Shown: one piece after another, positions 43,118 to 51,352 of the stretch
How the letters are laid out: every line of letters begins with the position of its first letter
How positions within the stretch are numbered: position 1 is the stretch's first letter
Position numbers and translations under genes: made by a program
DNA from: Actinacidiphila cocklensis
GTDB lineage: Bacteria > Actinomycetota > Actinomycetes > Streptomycetales > Streptomycetaceae
Direction of reading: 5' to 3'
Assembly: GCF_907177275.1 (NCBI RefSeq)
Contig: NZ_CAJSLV010000001.1
Coordinates: 310,001 to 374,000 of the forward strand
Length of the DNA stretch: 64,000 nucleotides
The notes under the pieces: generated by a model
The model's input: the letters and a program-made list of their open reading frames with translations, nothing else
The model's database searches: none
What the model was told of the DNA's origin: nothing

Positions 43118-44182
43118 TCACGGGGAGGCCACCTCGTCGTGGGCGCGCAGGGCGGGCAGCACGGTCTCGCCGAACAGCAGCATGTCCTCGTCGTACTCCG
43201 GGAAGATCAGCATGAGCCCGTCCAGTTCGGCCTCGCGCACGATGTACTCGATGTGCTCGGTGACCGTCGCGGCACAGCCGGCGACGTACGCGGTCTGGAA
43301 CGCCGCCTCGCCCGCGGCCCCCTCGGCCCAGGCGCGGGCCTGGCTCTCGGGTACGCCCCAGGTCCTGCGCATGTCGGCGAGCGCCTTGCGGTCCAGCCCC
43401 GCGCCCCAGGCCTTCACCTTCTCCGCGGCCAGCGCGTCGGTCTCGTCCTGGACGACGGTGAGCATCGAGTAGGTCCTGCAGACGCGGTCGTGCGCCTTGG
43501 CCCGCGCGTGGACGTCCGCGGACAGCGCCCGCATCTCGTCGAGACTCTCGGCGGCGAGGAAGGCACCGTCGGCGTACCGGGCCTGGAAGCGGCGCGCGTC
43601 CTCGGACTTGCCCGCGCTGATGAGGGTCGGGCGGCTCGCCGGATGCGGGCGCGACTCGCAGTCGACGAGGTCGAAGTACGGCGTGTGCATCGTGACCGAG
43701 GGCTCGGTCCACAGCCGGCAGACCGCCTCCGTCCACAGCTCCGTCATCCGGTAGCGGTCCGCGTGGCTGAGCTCGGGATCCCACACGCCGAACTGCTCGA
43801 ACTCCCCCGCGTAGGAGCCGTTGACGATGTTCAGGCCGGCCCGGCCGCCGGAGACGTCCTGGAGGGTGGTGAGCATCTTCGCCGCGATGGCGGGGTTGTG
43901 GACGTTCGCGTGCAGGGTGGCCCAGATCCTGATCCGGGTGGTGGCCTCGGCGAGCGCCGCCATCATCGTCATCGACTCCAGCGAGCGCCCCCAGTGGTCG
44001 GTGGTCCCGCCGAAGCCGCGCCACTTGGCCATCGACATGATGAAGTCCAGCCCGATGCTCTCCGCGTGCAGGGCCGCGCGCCTGTTCCATGCGTAACTCG
44101 CCTCGGGGTGCGGCGCCGTCGTCGACAGCATCCATCCGCCGTTCCCGATGGGCAGGAAGATTCCGTACTCTTTCGCGGACAT
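43118..44182 (-). CDS. RutA-like flavin monooxygenase
   Basis: A 354-residue luciferase-superfamily monooxygenase. The start, GIFLPIGNGGWMLSTTAPHPEASYAWNR, and the segment SMAKWRGFGGTTDHWGRSLESMTMMAALAEATTRIRIWAT follow pyrimidine monooxygenase RutA closely, as does LQDVSGGRAGLNIVNG. RutA uses FMNH2 to open the uracil ring with a flavin-N5-peroxide. Related proteins include SfnG and SsuD sulfone and sulfonate oxygenases, so a sulfur substrate is not excluded. It is the last gene of a four-gene minus-strand unit (ATPase, permease, binding protein, monooxygenase), 64 nt after the binding-protein gene. The flavin reductase it needs is not in the window. Confidence 0.82.
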   Translation of the reverse strand: MSAKEYGIFLPIGNGGWMLSTTAPHPEASYAWNRRAALHAESIGLDFIMSMAKWRGFGGTTDHWGRSLESMTMMAALAEATTRIRIWATLHANVHNPAIAAKMLTTLQDVSGGRAGLNIVNGSYAGEFEQFGVWDPELSHADRYRMTELWTEAVCRLWTEPSVTMHTPYFDLVDCESRPHPASRPTLISAGKSEDARRFQARYADGAFLAAESLDEMRALSADVHARAKAHDRVCRTYSMLTVVQDETDALAAEKVKAWGAGLDRKALADMRRTWGVPESQARAWAEGAAGEAAFQTAYVAGCAATVTEHIEYIVREAELDGLMLIFPEYDEDMLLFGETVLPALRAHDEVASP

Positions 44183-44246
44183 GGCGTGGGCCTTTCCGTG
44201 GGATTCCTGGAACCGCTTCGGTGGGGCCGTCTCGTCCCGGCACGGG

Positions 44247-45368
44247 CTACGGTGCGGGCCATACGAGCCTGCCCGCGGCGTAGAGGCTGCTGACGAACGA
44301 GGTGTCGAACCACCCCTTGGCCTTGTCGGCGGTCACGTCGGCCGGCACGATCCCGAACTTGTGCAGCATGTCGACCAGTGCGGCGATGTTGCCGGGGTCG
44401 ATGCCGCCCAGCGGCTGTCCTGGGGTCGGGTTGTCCTTGACGACCTGCGTCTCGGTCTTCCAGATGGTCGCGTTGAGCCCCTTGTCGTACGTCGGTCCCG
44501 ACAGCTTGGCCGCGTAGCCGACGCACTCGGTGATGTGCGCCTGGCCGGACGAGCAGTAGTCGTAGGCGTGCAGCGACGCGCGCAGGACGTCCTCGACCGC
44601 GTGCGGATGCGCGGCGGCGAACGCCGGGTTCACCGCCATCGCGCCGATCGAGCTCGGAATGCCGTAGTCGACGGGCTGCCACACGGTGACGTCCTTGCCG
44701 GCCGCCTTGAGCTGGTTGGGCTCGTTGGAGACGAATCCGGTGAGCGCTTCGAGGCCGCCCTGCCTGCGGGGCAGTACGGAGGGGTCGTATCCCTCCTTGA
44801 CCAGGGTGAGCGAGTCCCACGTGACCCCGGCCTTGACGAGCATCGCCTCGACGGCGGCGGGGACGTAGCCCTTGTGGCCGACGACCTTGCCGTCGAGCTG
44901 CGTGAGTTTCGTGATGTCCTTGTTCGTCATCAGGATGTCGAGGCCCGCGTCGGAGTACGAGGAGACGCCCGTGATGGCGATGCCGTTCGCCCGGGCCTGG
45001 ATGGTGTCCTGTTCCGCGACGGCGGACACCGTCGCCTGCCCGCTGGCCAGCAGCTTGGTGTTCTGCGCCGTGTCGCCGGTGCCGGGCTTGAGGGCGACGT
45101 CGAGGCAGAGGTCCTTGAAGTAGCCGAGCTTGGCGGCGGCGACGTATTCGAGGATCGACACCGACGACTGGTACTGGTAGCCGGACAGGTAGGTGATCCT
45201 GCCGGCGGCCTTGTTCTCGGCGCAGCGCTTGGCGGAGATCGCGGAACCCTCCGAGCCCGCCGCGGAGTTGCCGCCGGAATCGGAACCCGAGTCGCATGCG
45301 GCAGCGCCGGCGGCCAGGACGACGGCCGCCAGGCCCGCGAGACCTGCTCTGACGAGGCGGTGCTGCAT
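44247..45368 (-). CDS. NMT1/ThiY-like substrate-binding lipoprotein
   Basis: A 373-residue solute-binding protein. The lipoprotein signal has lipobox AAAC at VVLAAGAAACDSGSDSG. The NMT1/SsuA-like fold is seen in ITYLSGYQYQSSVSILEYVAAAKLGYFKDLCLDV, LLASGQATVSAVAEQDTIQARANG and DGKVVGHKGYVPAAVEAMLVKAGV. Such proteins bind nitrate, sulfonates, pyrimidine precursors or related aromatic compounds. It is the extracellular receptor for the permease and ATPase encoded upstream in the same operon, and the linked RutA-like enzyme suggests a pyrimidine-type or sulfonate ligand. The ATG at 45368 has GGGAG upstream. Confidence 0.88.
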   Translation of the reverse strand: MQHRLVRAGLAGLAAVVLAAGAAACDSGSDSGGNSAAGSEGSAISAKRCAENKAAGRITYLSGYQYQSSVSILEYVAAAKLGYFKDLCLDVALKPGTGDTAQNTKLLASGQATVSAVAEQDTIQARANGIAITGVSSYSDAGLDILMTNKDITKLTQLDGKVVGHKGYVPAAVEAMLVKAGVTWDSLTLVKEGYDPSVLPRRQGGLEALTGFVSNEPNQLKAAGKDVTVWQPVDYGIPSSIGAMAVNPAFAAAHPHAVEDVLRASLHAYDYCSSGQAHITECVGYAAKLSGPTYDKGLNATIWKTETQVVKDNPTPGQPLGGIDPGNIAALVDMLHKFGIVPADVTADKAKGWFDTSFVSSLYAAGRLVWPAP

Positions 45369-45460
45369 GGGTGTCTCCCAAATGGCAAGGCGCCGGGGGC
45401 GGCGCGGACGAGGGTGTGGATCACCGGGCGCACGGCCCGTGGTGGGCCGGGGGCGGCGGG

Positions 45461-46312
45461 TCAGTCCTGGGTGCTGTCATGCCAGTGCAGAGCCCGGCGT
45501 TCGACCAGCGTGACCGCGAGCAGCAGCGTCACGCCCATGAACGCGAGGACGAAGATCGACGCGTATACCACCGGCAGCTGGTTCATGGACGAGGCGACGC
45601 TGATCGCGGTGCCGAGGCCGCGGGTCGACCCCGAGGCCGACATCTCGGCCACCACCGCGCCGATGATCGACAGCGGGAAGACGATGCGCAGCGCGGCGAA
45701 GACGAAAGGCAGCGCGTGCGGGATGCGCAGGTGCCACAGCATCTCGATGCGTCCCGCGTCGATCGTCCGGTACACGTGGAGGACCTCCTGCGGCACGGAC
45801 CGCAGACCGGTCGCGGTGTTGATGAGGATGGGGAAGAAGCAGATCAGACCGGTGATGATCAGCTTGGGCGCCGGCCCGAAGCCGAAGGCCACGACCAGGG
45901 CGGGAGCGATCGCCACGATCGGGGTGACGTTGAGTACGACGGCGATGGGCATCACCGCCCGCCGCACGATCGGGAGTTCGCTGGTCAGCACGGCGAGGGC
46001 GAACGCGGCGGCGAAGCCCAGCCCGAGCCCGGCGGTCGCCTCGCCCAGGGTGACCAGGGCGTTGTGGACGTAGTAGCCGGGGTTCTCGGTGAGCGACCTG
46101 CCGACGTCCGGCAGCGACGGCAGCAGGTACGGCAGCCTCCTGGCTCCCCACTGCCACAGGGCCGCCAGGACCGCCAGCATCACCACCAGGGGCAGCCACA
46201 CGGCAGGGCGGACCCACGCCAGCCGGGACTGCGGATGGCTGAGGCTGAAGCGCGACGGTTCGGCCGGCTGCGCCTGGGACGCCGCTGAGGTGCGTCCCGC
46301 AGCTACGGGCAT
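45461..46312 (-). CDS. NitT/TauT-type ABC permease
   Basis: A 283-residue inner-membrane permease of the SsuC/TauC family. About six hydrophobic helices are visible, beginning RPAVWLPLVVMLAVLAALWQWGA. The EAA-type docking loop is YRTIDAGRIEMLWHLRIPHALPFVFAALRI, and family wording such as NVTPIVAIAPALVVAFGFGPAPKLIITGLICFFPILINTATGL is nearly canonical. It lies 92 nt before the binding-protein gene and 15 nt after the ATPase gene on the minus strand, so all are likely one transcript. Confidence 0.9.
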   Translation of the reverse strand: MPVAAGRTSAASQAQPAEPSRFSLSHPQSRLAWVRPAVWLPLVVMLAVLAALWQWGARRLPYLLPSLPDVGRSLTENPGYYVHNALVTLGEATAGLGLGFAAAFALAVLTSELPIVRRAVMPIAVVLNVTPIVAIAPALVVAFGFGPAPKLIITGLICFFPILINTATGLRSVPQEVLHVYRTIDAGRIEMLWHLRIPHALPFVFAALRIVFPLSIIGAVVAEMSASGSTRGLGTAISVASSMNQLPVVYASIFVLAFMGVTLLLAVTLVERRALHWHDSTQD

Positions 46313-46327
46313 GTCCGTGCCCCCCGC

Positions 46328-47158
46328 TCAGGCGGCGTCGCTGTGCCAGGCGCGGCGCAGCCGGTCTCTGACCAGGGCTTCGTACTCGTGGAAGCGGCGC
46401 TCCCCGAAGAGCCGTTCGCCGCGCGGCCGTGGCAGGTCCAGCTCGACGGTCTCCACGATGCGGCCGGGGTTGCGGGCCATCACGACCACCGCGTCGGAGA
46501 GCCGGACGGCCTCGGACACGGAGTGGGTGACGAACAGCACCGTCGTCCTCAACTCATCCCACAGGTCCAGCAACTGGTCCTGGAGGCTCTCGCGGGTGAA
46601 CTCGTCCAACGCCGAGAACGGCTCGTCCATGACGAGCACGTCGGGCCGCAGGCCGAAGGCGCGGACGATGGCGACGCGCTGCCGCATGCCGCCCGACAGC
46701 TGGGCCGGAAGCTTGTGCATCGCCTCGCCGAGTCCTGCCTTGACGAGGAGTTCCCGCATGGAGGGGATCTCCGGCGCGCTCTCCCGCCCGGTGGAGCCGG
46801 GGATGCGCGCGCGGCGCCTGGCGGCACCGGGGTTGATCCTCTGCGGCAGCGTGACGTTCCTGAGGACGGACATCCACGGCAGCAGGGCCGGGCTCTGCGG
46901 CACCAGGCCGATCATCTTGGCCGCGCATGCCTCGGCCGGTGTGACCCCGTGCACCCGGACCTCGCCGCGGTCGGGCCGTTCGAGGCCGGCGACGAGGCGC
47001 AGCAGCGTCGACTTGCCGCAGCCGCTGGGTCCGATGAGGCTGACGAACCGGCCGGGCCGCACGGTCAGTCGAACGTCATCGAGGGCAACCGTCGCGGAGT
47101 GCCCGAACCCGTAGGCCCGGCGCACGGACTGTAATTCAAGTGCGGGCGTTCCCGACAC
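46328..47158 (-). CDS. NitT/TauT-type ABC ATPase
   Basis: A 276-residue nucleotide-binding subunit. Walker A is GPSGCGKST, the Q-loop VPQSPALLPW, the signature LSGGMRQR, Walker B VLVMDEPFSALD and the switch His is in FVTHSVSEA, all as in SsuB/TauB. An unusual basic insert (GAARRRARIPGSTGRESAPE) lies between the Q-loop and signature. I chose the GTG at 47158 because GGAGGGAG stands eight bases before it; the ATG at 47176 lies inside that ribosome site. It is the first gene of the four-gene importer/monooxygenase unit. Confidence 0.9.
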   Translation of the reverse strand: MSGTPALELQSVRRAYGFGHSATVALDDVRLTVRPGRFVSLIGPSGCGKSTLLRLVAGLERPDRGEVRVHGVTPAEACAAKMIGLVPQSPALLPWMSVLRNVTLPQRINPGAARRRARIPGSTGRESAPEIPSMRELLVKAGLGEAMHKLPAQLSGGMRQRVAIVRAFGLRPDVLVMDEPFSALDEFTRESLQDQLLDLWDELRTTVLFVTHSVSEAVRLSDAVVVMARNPGRIVETVELDLPRPRGERLFGERRFHEYEALVRDRLRRAWHSDAA

Positions 47159-47527
47159 CTTGCACGCTCCCTCCATACCGCGGGCGCGCAGGCCCGACCC
47201 CGGAGGTCGGAGAGCGTGCGTGGCGAGTTCGGTGGACCGCCACGCGGGAAACCGCACGAGCCCGCCGACCATAGCCACCTGTACCTGCCCACCGCCGCCG
47301 TCGATTACGCGCGGTCTATGCCGGGTGCGCAGTGTGACGACCATGGTGCCGTGAGCGAGCAGGCGGGCCGCCTTCGGGCGTAGGCCGGAGCGCGTGGGAA
47401 GGGAGAGGGCGCCGATCTGCTCCCCCCTTGCCACCGTGTGCCCCCGGTGCGAGGGGTGGCCCGAGCCCGAGCCGGGAACCAAGCGACCATGCGGGGTGGC
47501 CCTCCTGGCCACCAGGAGGAGCCGACG
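47159..47527. other. Divergent intergenic region, ABC operon / small membrane protein
   Basis: This 369-bp gap holds the ribosome site of the ATPase gene and, at 47513-47518, the GAGGAG of the small-protein gene. No riboswitch or leader peptide was recognised; I looked for a Cys-rich leader on the minus strand and found none. Confidence 0.45.
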
Positions 47528-47947
47528 GTGCCGATCTGGCAGGCGTGTCTGTGGGGCCTGCTCGGGGCCGGCCTCGTCGAGGTCCGGGCGCTGTGGGCCG
47601 CCTTCCAGCCGTCCCGCACCCCCCGGTGGCCGTGGCGGGACGGCAGGGGCCGCTCGCAGATCTCGGGCTACGCGGTCGCGGTGGTCTGCCGGTTCGGCAT
47701 GGCCACCGGCCTGGACGCCGTCTACGCGGCGGCGCACCAGATCGCCGGCCCCCTGGGCGCGGTGACGATGGGAGTCGCGGCTCCGCTGGTCATCCAGCAG
47801 ATGGCCGTACGCGCCGAGGTCCGGGCACCGGACAACGCCGCCGCGGGAGACGCCGAGCGGGCCGAACCGGGGGAGGCCAGGGAAGTCGTGGCGCAGCCCG
47901 CTCCGCTGGGCCAGGGACCCGCCACGGGAGGTGGGAATGGCTACTGA
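47528..47947 (+). CDS. Small membrane-associated protein of unknown function
   Basis: A 139-residue protein. The N-terminus (WQACLWGLLGAGLVEVRALWAAF) and a central stretch (SGYAVAVVCRFGMATGLDAVYAAA through GPLGAVTMGVAAPLVIQQMA) are hydrophobic, suggesting one or two membrane helices. The last 45 residues are Ala/Glu/Gly-rich and probably disordered. It overlaps the TPR gene by 11 nt, so they likely form a functional pair. GAGGAG precedes the GTG start. No family with known function is recognised. Confidence 0.65.
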   Translation: MPIWQACLWGLLGAGLVEVRALWAAFQPSRTPRWPWRDGRGRSQISGYAVAVVCRFGMATGLDAVYAAAHQIAGPLGAVTMGVAAPLVIQQMAVRAEVRAPDNAAAGDAERAEPGEAREVVAQPAPLGQGPATGGGNGY

Positions 47948-48800
47948 CTGGCGCGCAGCCCTCCGAACAGCCCGGCGGCAGTTGCGGGGTGACACCTCTC
48001 CGGCTCTTCCGCCGCAGGAGTCCTGGTGGGGCTGGTTCCGTGCCGCCCTCGCCTTCCAACCGGCCCACGAGCCCGCCCAGGACGTCCAGCTGCCGCCCGG
48101 AGGCGGCCGTCAGATGCTCTTTTCGGCGCGCGGGGAGGTGATCCCCCAGGCTGAGGAGACGGCGGACGACCGGCCCGTCGAGGGTGTCCCGGCGGCAGAC
48201 GCCGACCACGGAGCCGGCGACGTCCGGCGCGGCACCGCCCTGCTGGCCGCGGCACGCTACGACGAGGCGTCGGCCGTCTTCTCGTCGATCCTCGCGAAGC
48301 GCCCGCACGACGCCCTGGTGCTGGCCAGCAGGGCCGCCGCGCACCGGATGCTCGGGCGCAACGACGAGGCCGTCCGCGACGCGAGCCGGGCCATCGAGCT
48401 GCAGCCGGAGGGTGCTTGGGCGTACGCCACCCGCGGTGCCATCCACCGCCTGCAGAAGAACTACCTGGCGGCGCTGGACGACCTGGACAAGGCCATCGCA
48501 CTCGAAGCCGACTACGAGTGGTGCATCGCGGGCCGCGGCGAGACGTACCGGCTGATGGGCGAGACGGACCTCGCCCTGGACGATCTCGGCCGAGCCCTGG
48601 AACTCAACCCCCGCAACGACTGGGCGCTCATGTGCCGGGGCGCCGCGTATCTGGACTCCCAGCAGGACGAGTTGGCGCTCAGGGCCTTCCGCGAGGCCGT
48701 CAGCGTGAATCCCGACGGCGACTGGGCGCTCGGTCTGGACGCGCTGACCTACCGCCTCATGGGCAGGGACCTCACGCGTCACGCCGACGAGGATGCCTGA
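47937..48800 (+). CDS. Tetratricopeptide-repeat protein
   Basis: A 287-residue soluble protein. After an N-terminal region (residues 1-95) with WWGWFRAALAFQPAHEP, about five TPR units run from residue 95 to the end, with helix pairs such as RYDEASAVFSSILAKRPHDALVLASRAAAHRMLGRNDEAVRDASRAIELQP and YLAALDDLDKAIALEADYEW. TPRs bind partner proteins; the overlap with the small membrane-associated protein suggests that protein as partner. The ATG at 47937 is placed behind GGGAGGTGGG. No enzymatic domain is visible. Confidence 0.85.
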   Translation: MATDWRAALRTARRQLRGDTSPALPPQESWWGWFRAALAFQPAHEPAQDVQLPPGGGRQMLFSARGEVIPQAEETADDRPVEGVPAADADHGAGDVRRGTALLAAARYDEASAVFSSILAKRPHDALVLASRAAAHRMLGRNDEAVRDASRAIELQPEGAWAYATRGAIHRLQKNYLAALDDLDKAIALEADYEWCIAGRGETYRLMGETDLALDDLGRALELNPRNDWALMCRGAAYLDSQQDELALRAFREAVSVNPDGDWALGLDALTYRLMGRDLTRHADEDA

Positions 48801-49158
48801 GGGCACGACAGCGGACGCATTCCCTACGGGCTGCCCGACATCGGCTTCATCGCCTGGCCGGACATGGCGGCGTTCGCCGAGCGGTTGCGGATGGTGCCGC
48901 GGCCTCCGGCGACATGGGCACGCACAGGCGTCAGCGGGCGGCCGGCTCGGGCCGGCCGTCCCGACTCACGGCCGGCCGCAGGGCGGGCATCGCCGCGGTG
49001 ATGGCGGCGGGTGTGCTGCTCGGCGGCGGCTCCTGGCACTCCGCCGTCGCGGCGGCACCTGCCTGCGGCTGCGACAGCCAGGACGCGGACGAGGACGATC
49101 CCACGCCCTCGCACGGCTCCAACAACGGGCTGCTGATCATCGACAACTCCAACGCCGA
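48801..49158 (+). pseudogene. Probable gene debris including a secreted-protein N-terminus
   Basis: Two short fragments look natural. At about 48834-48925 one frame reads IPYGLPDIGFIAWPDMAAFAERL, which then runs into unrelated sequence. From 48914 another frame starts MGTHRRQRAAGSGRPSRLTA with a signal-peptide-like stretch (AGIAAVMAAGVLLGGGSWHSAVA) and a short acidic mature part ending NNGLLIIDNSNAD. That frame continues into the next pseudogene out of phase. No ribosome site is seen, so neither is likely expressed intact. Confidence 0.35.
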
Positions 49159-49691
49159 CTCCTGGCCGGCCAGCTGCTGCGCCCCTGGACCGGCGGCTTC
49201 GTCAGCCGGCACAAGCGCCGCCTCGGCCGGCTCGACCGGGTGTCCATCCTGCTGGTGGTGTACACCGCCTTCAGCAAGGGCATGGCCGAGGGCATCTGGC
49301 ACCAGGTGACGCCGGTACGCCTCACCGCGCTGCTGCTGGAGGCGGTCATCCTGGCCCTGGCCCTCGGTACGACCTCGGCCGCCGCACGGCGGCTCGGCTT
49401 CTGCGAGGAGGACCGCATCGCGATCGTCTTCTGCGGCTCGAAGAAGAGCCTGGCCACCGGCCTCCCCATGGCCGCCGCCCTCTTCGGCCCCGGGCCGGCC
49501 TGGCGGTCCTGCCGCTGATGCTCTTTCACCAGATGCAACTGGCGGTCTGCGCCCACATCGCCACCCGCTGGTCCCGCCGTCCGCCGGCCACCCCCTCCCT
49601 CCACGCAGCGCCGCCCGCCGGCAGCGGGGACATCGCGGTGAGCTCCGGCCGGCTGCCTCCCGAGGCCGATCGACACGGCGGCGGGCGGTGA
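49159..49691 (+). pseudogene. Truncated, frameshifted bile acid:sodium symporter (SBF-like)
   Basis: The C-terminal half of an SBF-like (YocS-type) transporter is clear: GQLLRPWTGGFVSRHKRRLGRLDR, SILLVVYTAFSKGMAEGIWHQV and GFCEEDRIAIVFCGSKKSLATGLPMAAALFGPG. At about 49485-49497 the frame shifts by one base; the family sequence resumes as GLAVLPLMLFHQMQLAVCAHIATRW in the next frame. The N-terminal half is missing, since sequence before 49159 is unrelated. It is therefore a non-functional remnant. A sequencing error could explain the frameshift but not the missing half. Confidence 0.75.
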
Positions 49692-50030
49692 ACTCGCGCT
49701 GTTCTCAGCCGGCGTGCGGGTGGGACGGTTCCGGGTGGGGGGCTGTCGAGTCCGGGTTCGAGGCCGTCGGAGACCTGGGCGGGCGGCCGGCCGGTGACGG
49801 ACCGCCAGAGCTGGAAGGCCCAGGTGGCCGCTGCCACGACGGCCAGGCCCACCAGCCACCCGCCGATCACGTCGCTGCACCGGTGGACGCCGAGCGCGAC
49901 GCGGGTGAAGCCGAGGTGATCGCCAGGAACACCAGGGCCTGGAGGGACACGCTGCCCAGGCCTGGGTATGTGAGGCCCGCCGGGCAGGACGGCCCCACCG
50001 GCGGCAGGCCGGTAGTGCAGCAGATGCGGG
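49526..50030 (-). pseudogene. Frameshifted PAP2-family phosphatase remnant
   Basis: On the minus strand the PAP2 motif 3 region is recognisable as RVALGVHRCSDVIGGWLVGLAVVA (around 49900-49830). The preceding helix, AGLTYPGLGSVSLQALVFLAIT (around 49985-49930), lies in a different frame, shifted by one base, and the expected PSGH motif is lost. After the membrane helix the sequence is Arg/Pro-rich and unlike PAP2. It overlaps the 3' end of the SBF-like remnant on the other strand, so the whole block appears decayed. Confidence 0.6.
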
Positions 50031-50068
50031 TCGACAAGCTGCCGCCGGCGTTCGGGGCAGGGGCGGGG

Positions 50069-51238
50069 TCACGGTTGCCGGGCGGCACCCGAACCGGACT
50101 GCAGCCGGAGGCCGGAGACGTCGACGGCTTCGAAGTCGCTGCCGGTCAGGCCGTCCAGCGCGTGCAGCGCGTCGTTGTTCCAGCGGTCGTCCTGGGTGCC
50201 GCTGATATACCAGGCGGAGCCGTTGTCGGCCACGATGGCGCCGTAGGTCTTGAGAGCCTGGGCGATCGCCCGTGCCTGGGGCGGCAGTCCCGCGATGTCC
50301 GTGGCCGCCTTGAGCCGCAGCCGCAGGCCCATCGGCGGCAGGCCCGGGTCGCCGCCGGACCCGGCCTGGTGGCGGGCGGGCCACAGGTAGGCGGCCTGCG
50401 TTCTGGGCACCGTGATGCGCAGCGCGTGGTCGATGGCGCCCGTGCGGGCCTCCTCGTAGCGGGCCAGCCCGGGGAAGATCGGCAGCCCCGCGGCGTCCGC
50501 GGACGTCCACCCCGCCGGGCGCAACCGGTCCGAGCGCAGGTCGAAGACGGCGCCGGAGCCCGCGTGCCAGGTGCCGTCCGACTGCCGCCGTGCCGCGAAG
50601 AGTTCGTAGACCCGGCAGTCCGCCTGGTCGTAGGCGATGACGTGCCGGTCCCCGGTCGCGGACGCGCCGCCCTCGACGCGGGCGCCGGCCGGCAGCGGGT
50701 ACGGTCCCTTGTCGCTCTCCGAGGCGTAGTCGAAGGTCACGCGGACCTTCGGTGTCGACCCGGTGACGGCGGTGACGGGTAGGCCGAAGGGGGCGCCGTC
50801 CCAGGTGCCGGAGCCGAAGTCGGCGTGCACATGGGCGGTGGACCCGATGGCGGCCACGTAGGCGGCCGAACGGGCCGCGGGCGGCAGGGTGTCGACGCGG
50901 GCACGCCAGATGCTGTCGGCGGGGGCCACCTGGCAGGCGCCGCCGGTGCTCGGGCGGGTGGACCGGGGGAGGGGTGCCGGTGTCGTCGCCGGTGTCCGTG
51001 CCGGCCCGGGCGACGCACTCGCGGTCGCGGACGGGCTGCCGGCCGCCGCGGAGACGGGCGTGGCCGCCGCGGTGGAGACCGGGGCGGCCACGGGCTGTTC
51101 AGCCGGGTGGTGACGGGGCAGCGCCATGTACACACCTGCCGCCGCCACCGGGACGCAGGCGGTGAGCACGACCAGCCACGGCTTGCGCAGCCGGGTGCGG
51201 GCTGATGCGGGAGAGCGGTGTCTTCGGGGAGTCGTCAC
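50069..51238 (-). CDS. Membrane-anchored extracytoplasmic protein of unknown function
   Basis: A 389-residue protein. A basic N-terminus and one hydrophobic helix (PWLVVLTACVPVAAAGVYMAL) are followed by a Pro/Ala/Ser/Thr-rich linker (about residues 45-100), then a folded domain from PADSIWRARVDTLPP to the end. That domain contains HADFGSGTWDGAPFGLPVTAV, CRVYELFAA and GAIVADNGSAWYISGTQDDRW, a pattern found in many secreted actinobacterial proteins of unknown role. The GTG at 51238 has GAGAGG about nine bases upstream. It diverges from the GntR operon and shares its promoter region. No enzymatic function is claimed. Confidence 0.78.
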   Translation of the reverse strand: MTTPRRHRSPASARTRLRKPWLVVLTACVPVAAAGVYMALPRHHPAEQPVAAPVSTAAATPVSAAAGSPSATASASPGPARTPATTPAPLPRSTRPSTGGACQVAPADSIWRARVDTLPPAARSAAYVAAIGSTAHVHADFGSGTWDGAPFGLPVTAVTGSTPKVRVTFDYASESDKGPYPLPAGARVEGGASATGDRHVIAYDQADCRVYELFAARRQSDGTWHAGSGAVFDLRSDRLRPAGWTSADAAGLPIFPGLARYEEARTGAIDHALRITVPRTQAAYLWPARHQAGSGGDPGLPPMGLRLRLKAATDIAGLPPQARAIAQALKTYGAIVADNGSAWYISGTQDDRWNNDALHALDGLTGSDFEAVDVSGLRLQSGSGAARQP

Positions 51239-51280
51239 GACGTCTGCCTCTCGGGTCGGCACATTGACGGCACCCTCTCA

Positions 51281-51321
51281 CACTGGTTGAGTGGATGAGC
51301 CACTGGGCCACTCGACCAGTG
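51281..51321. promoter_or_regulatory. Probable GntR operator overlapping promoter
   Basis: CACTGGTTGAGTGG (51281-51294) and CCACTCGACCAGTG (51308-51321) are 14-bp inverted arms with one mismatch and a 13-nt spacer. A TTGACG -35-like hexamer (51264-51269) and a TTGAGT -10-like hexamer inside the first arm are 17 nt apart. The site lies 32 nt before the GntR gene, suggesting autorepression. Confidence 0.7.
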
Positions 51322-51352
51322 AACTGCCGTACCGCACCTGGGGAGGAACGCC

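Noticed and set aside
47159..47527. Search for a sulfur-type leader peptide upstream of the NitT/TauT ABC operon
   Set aside because: No short frame with a Cys-rich or RRHVDLLR-like end and a ribosome site was found on the minus strand.
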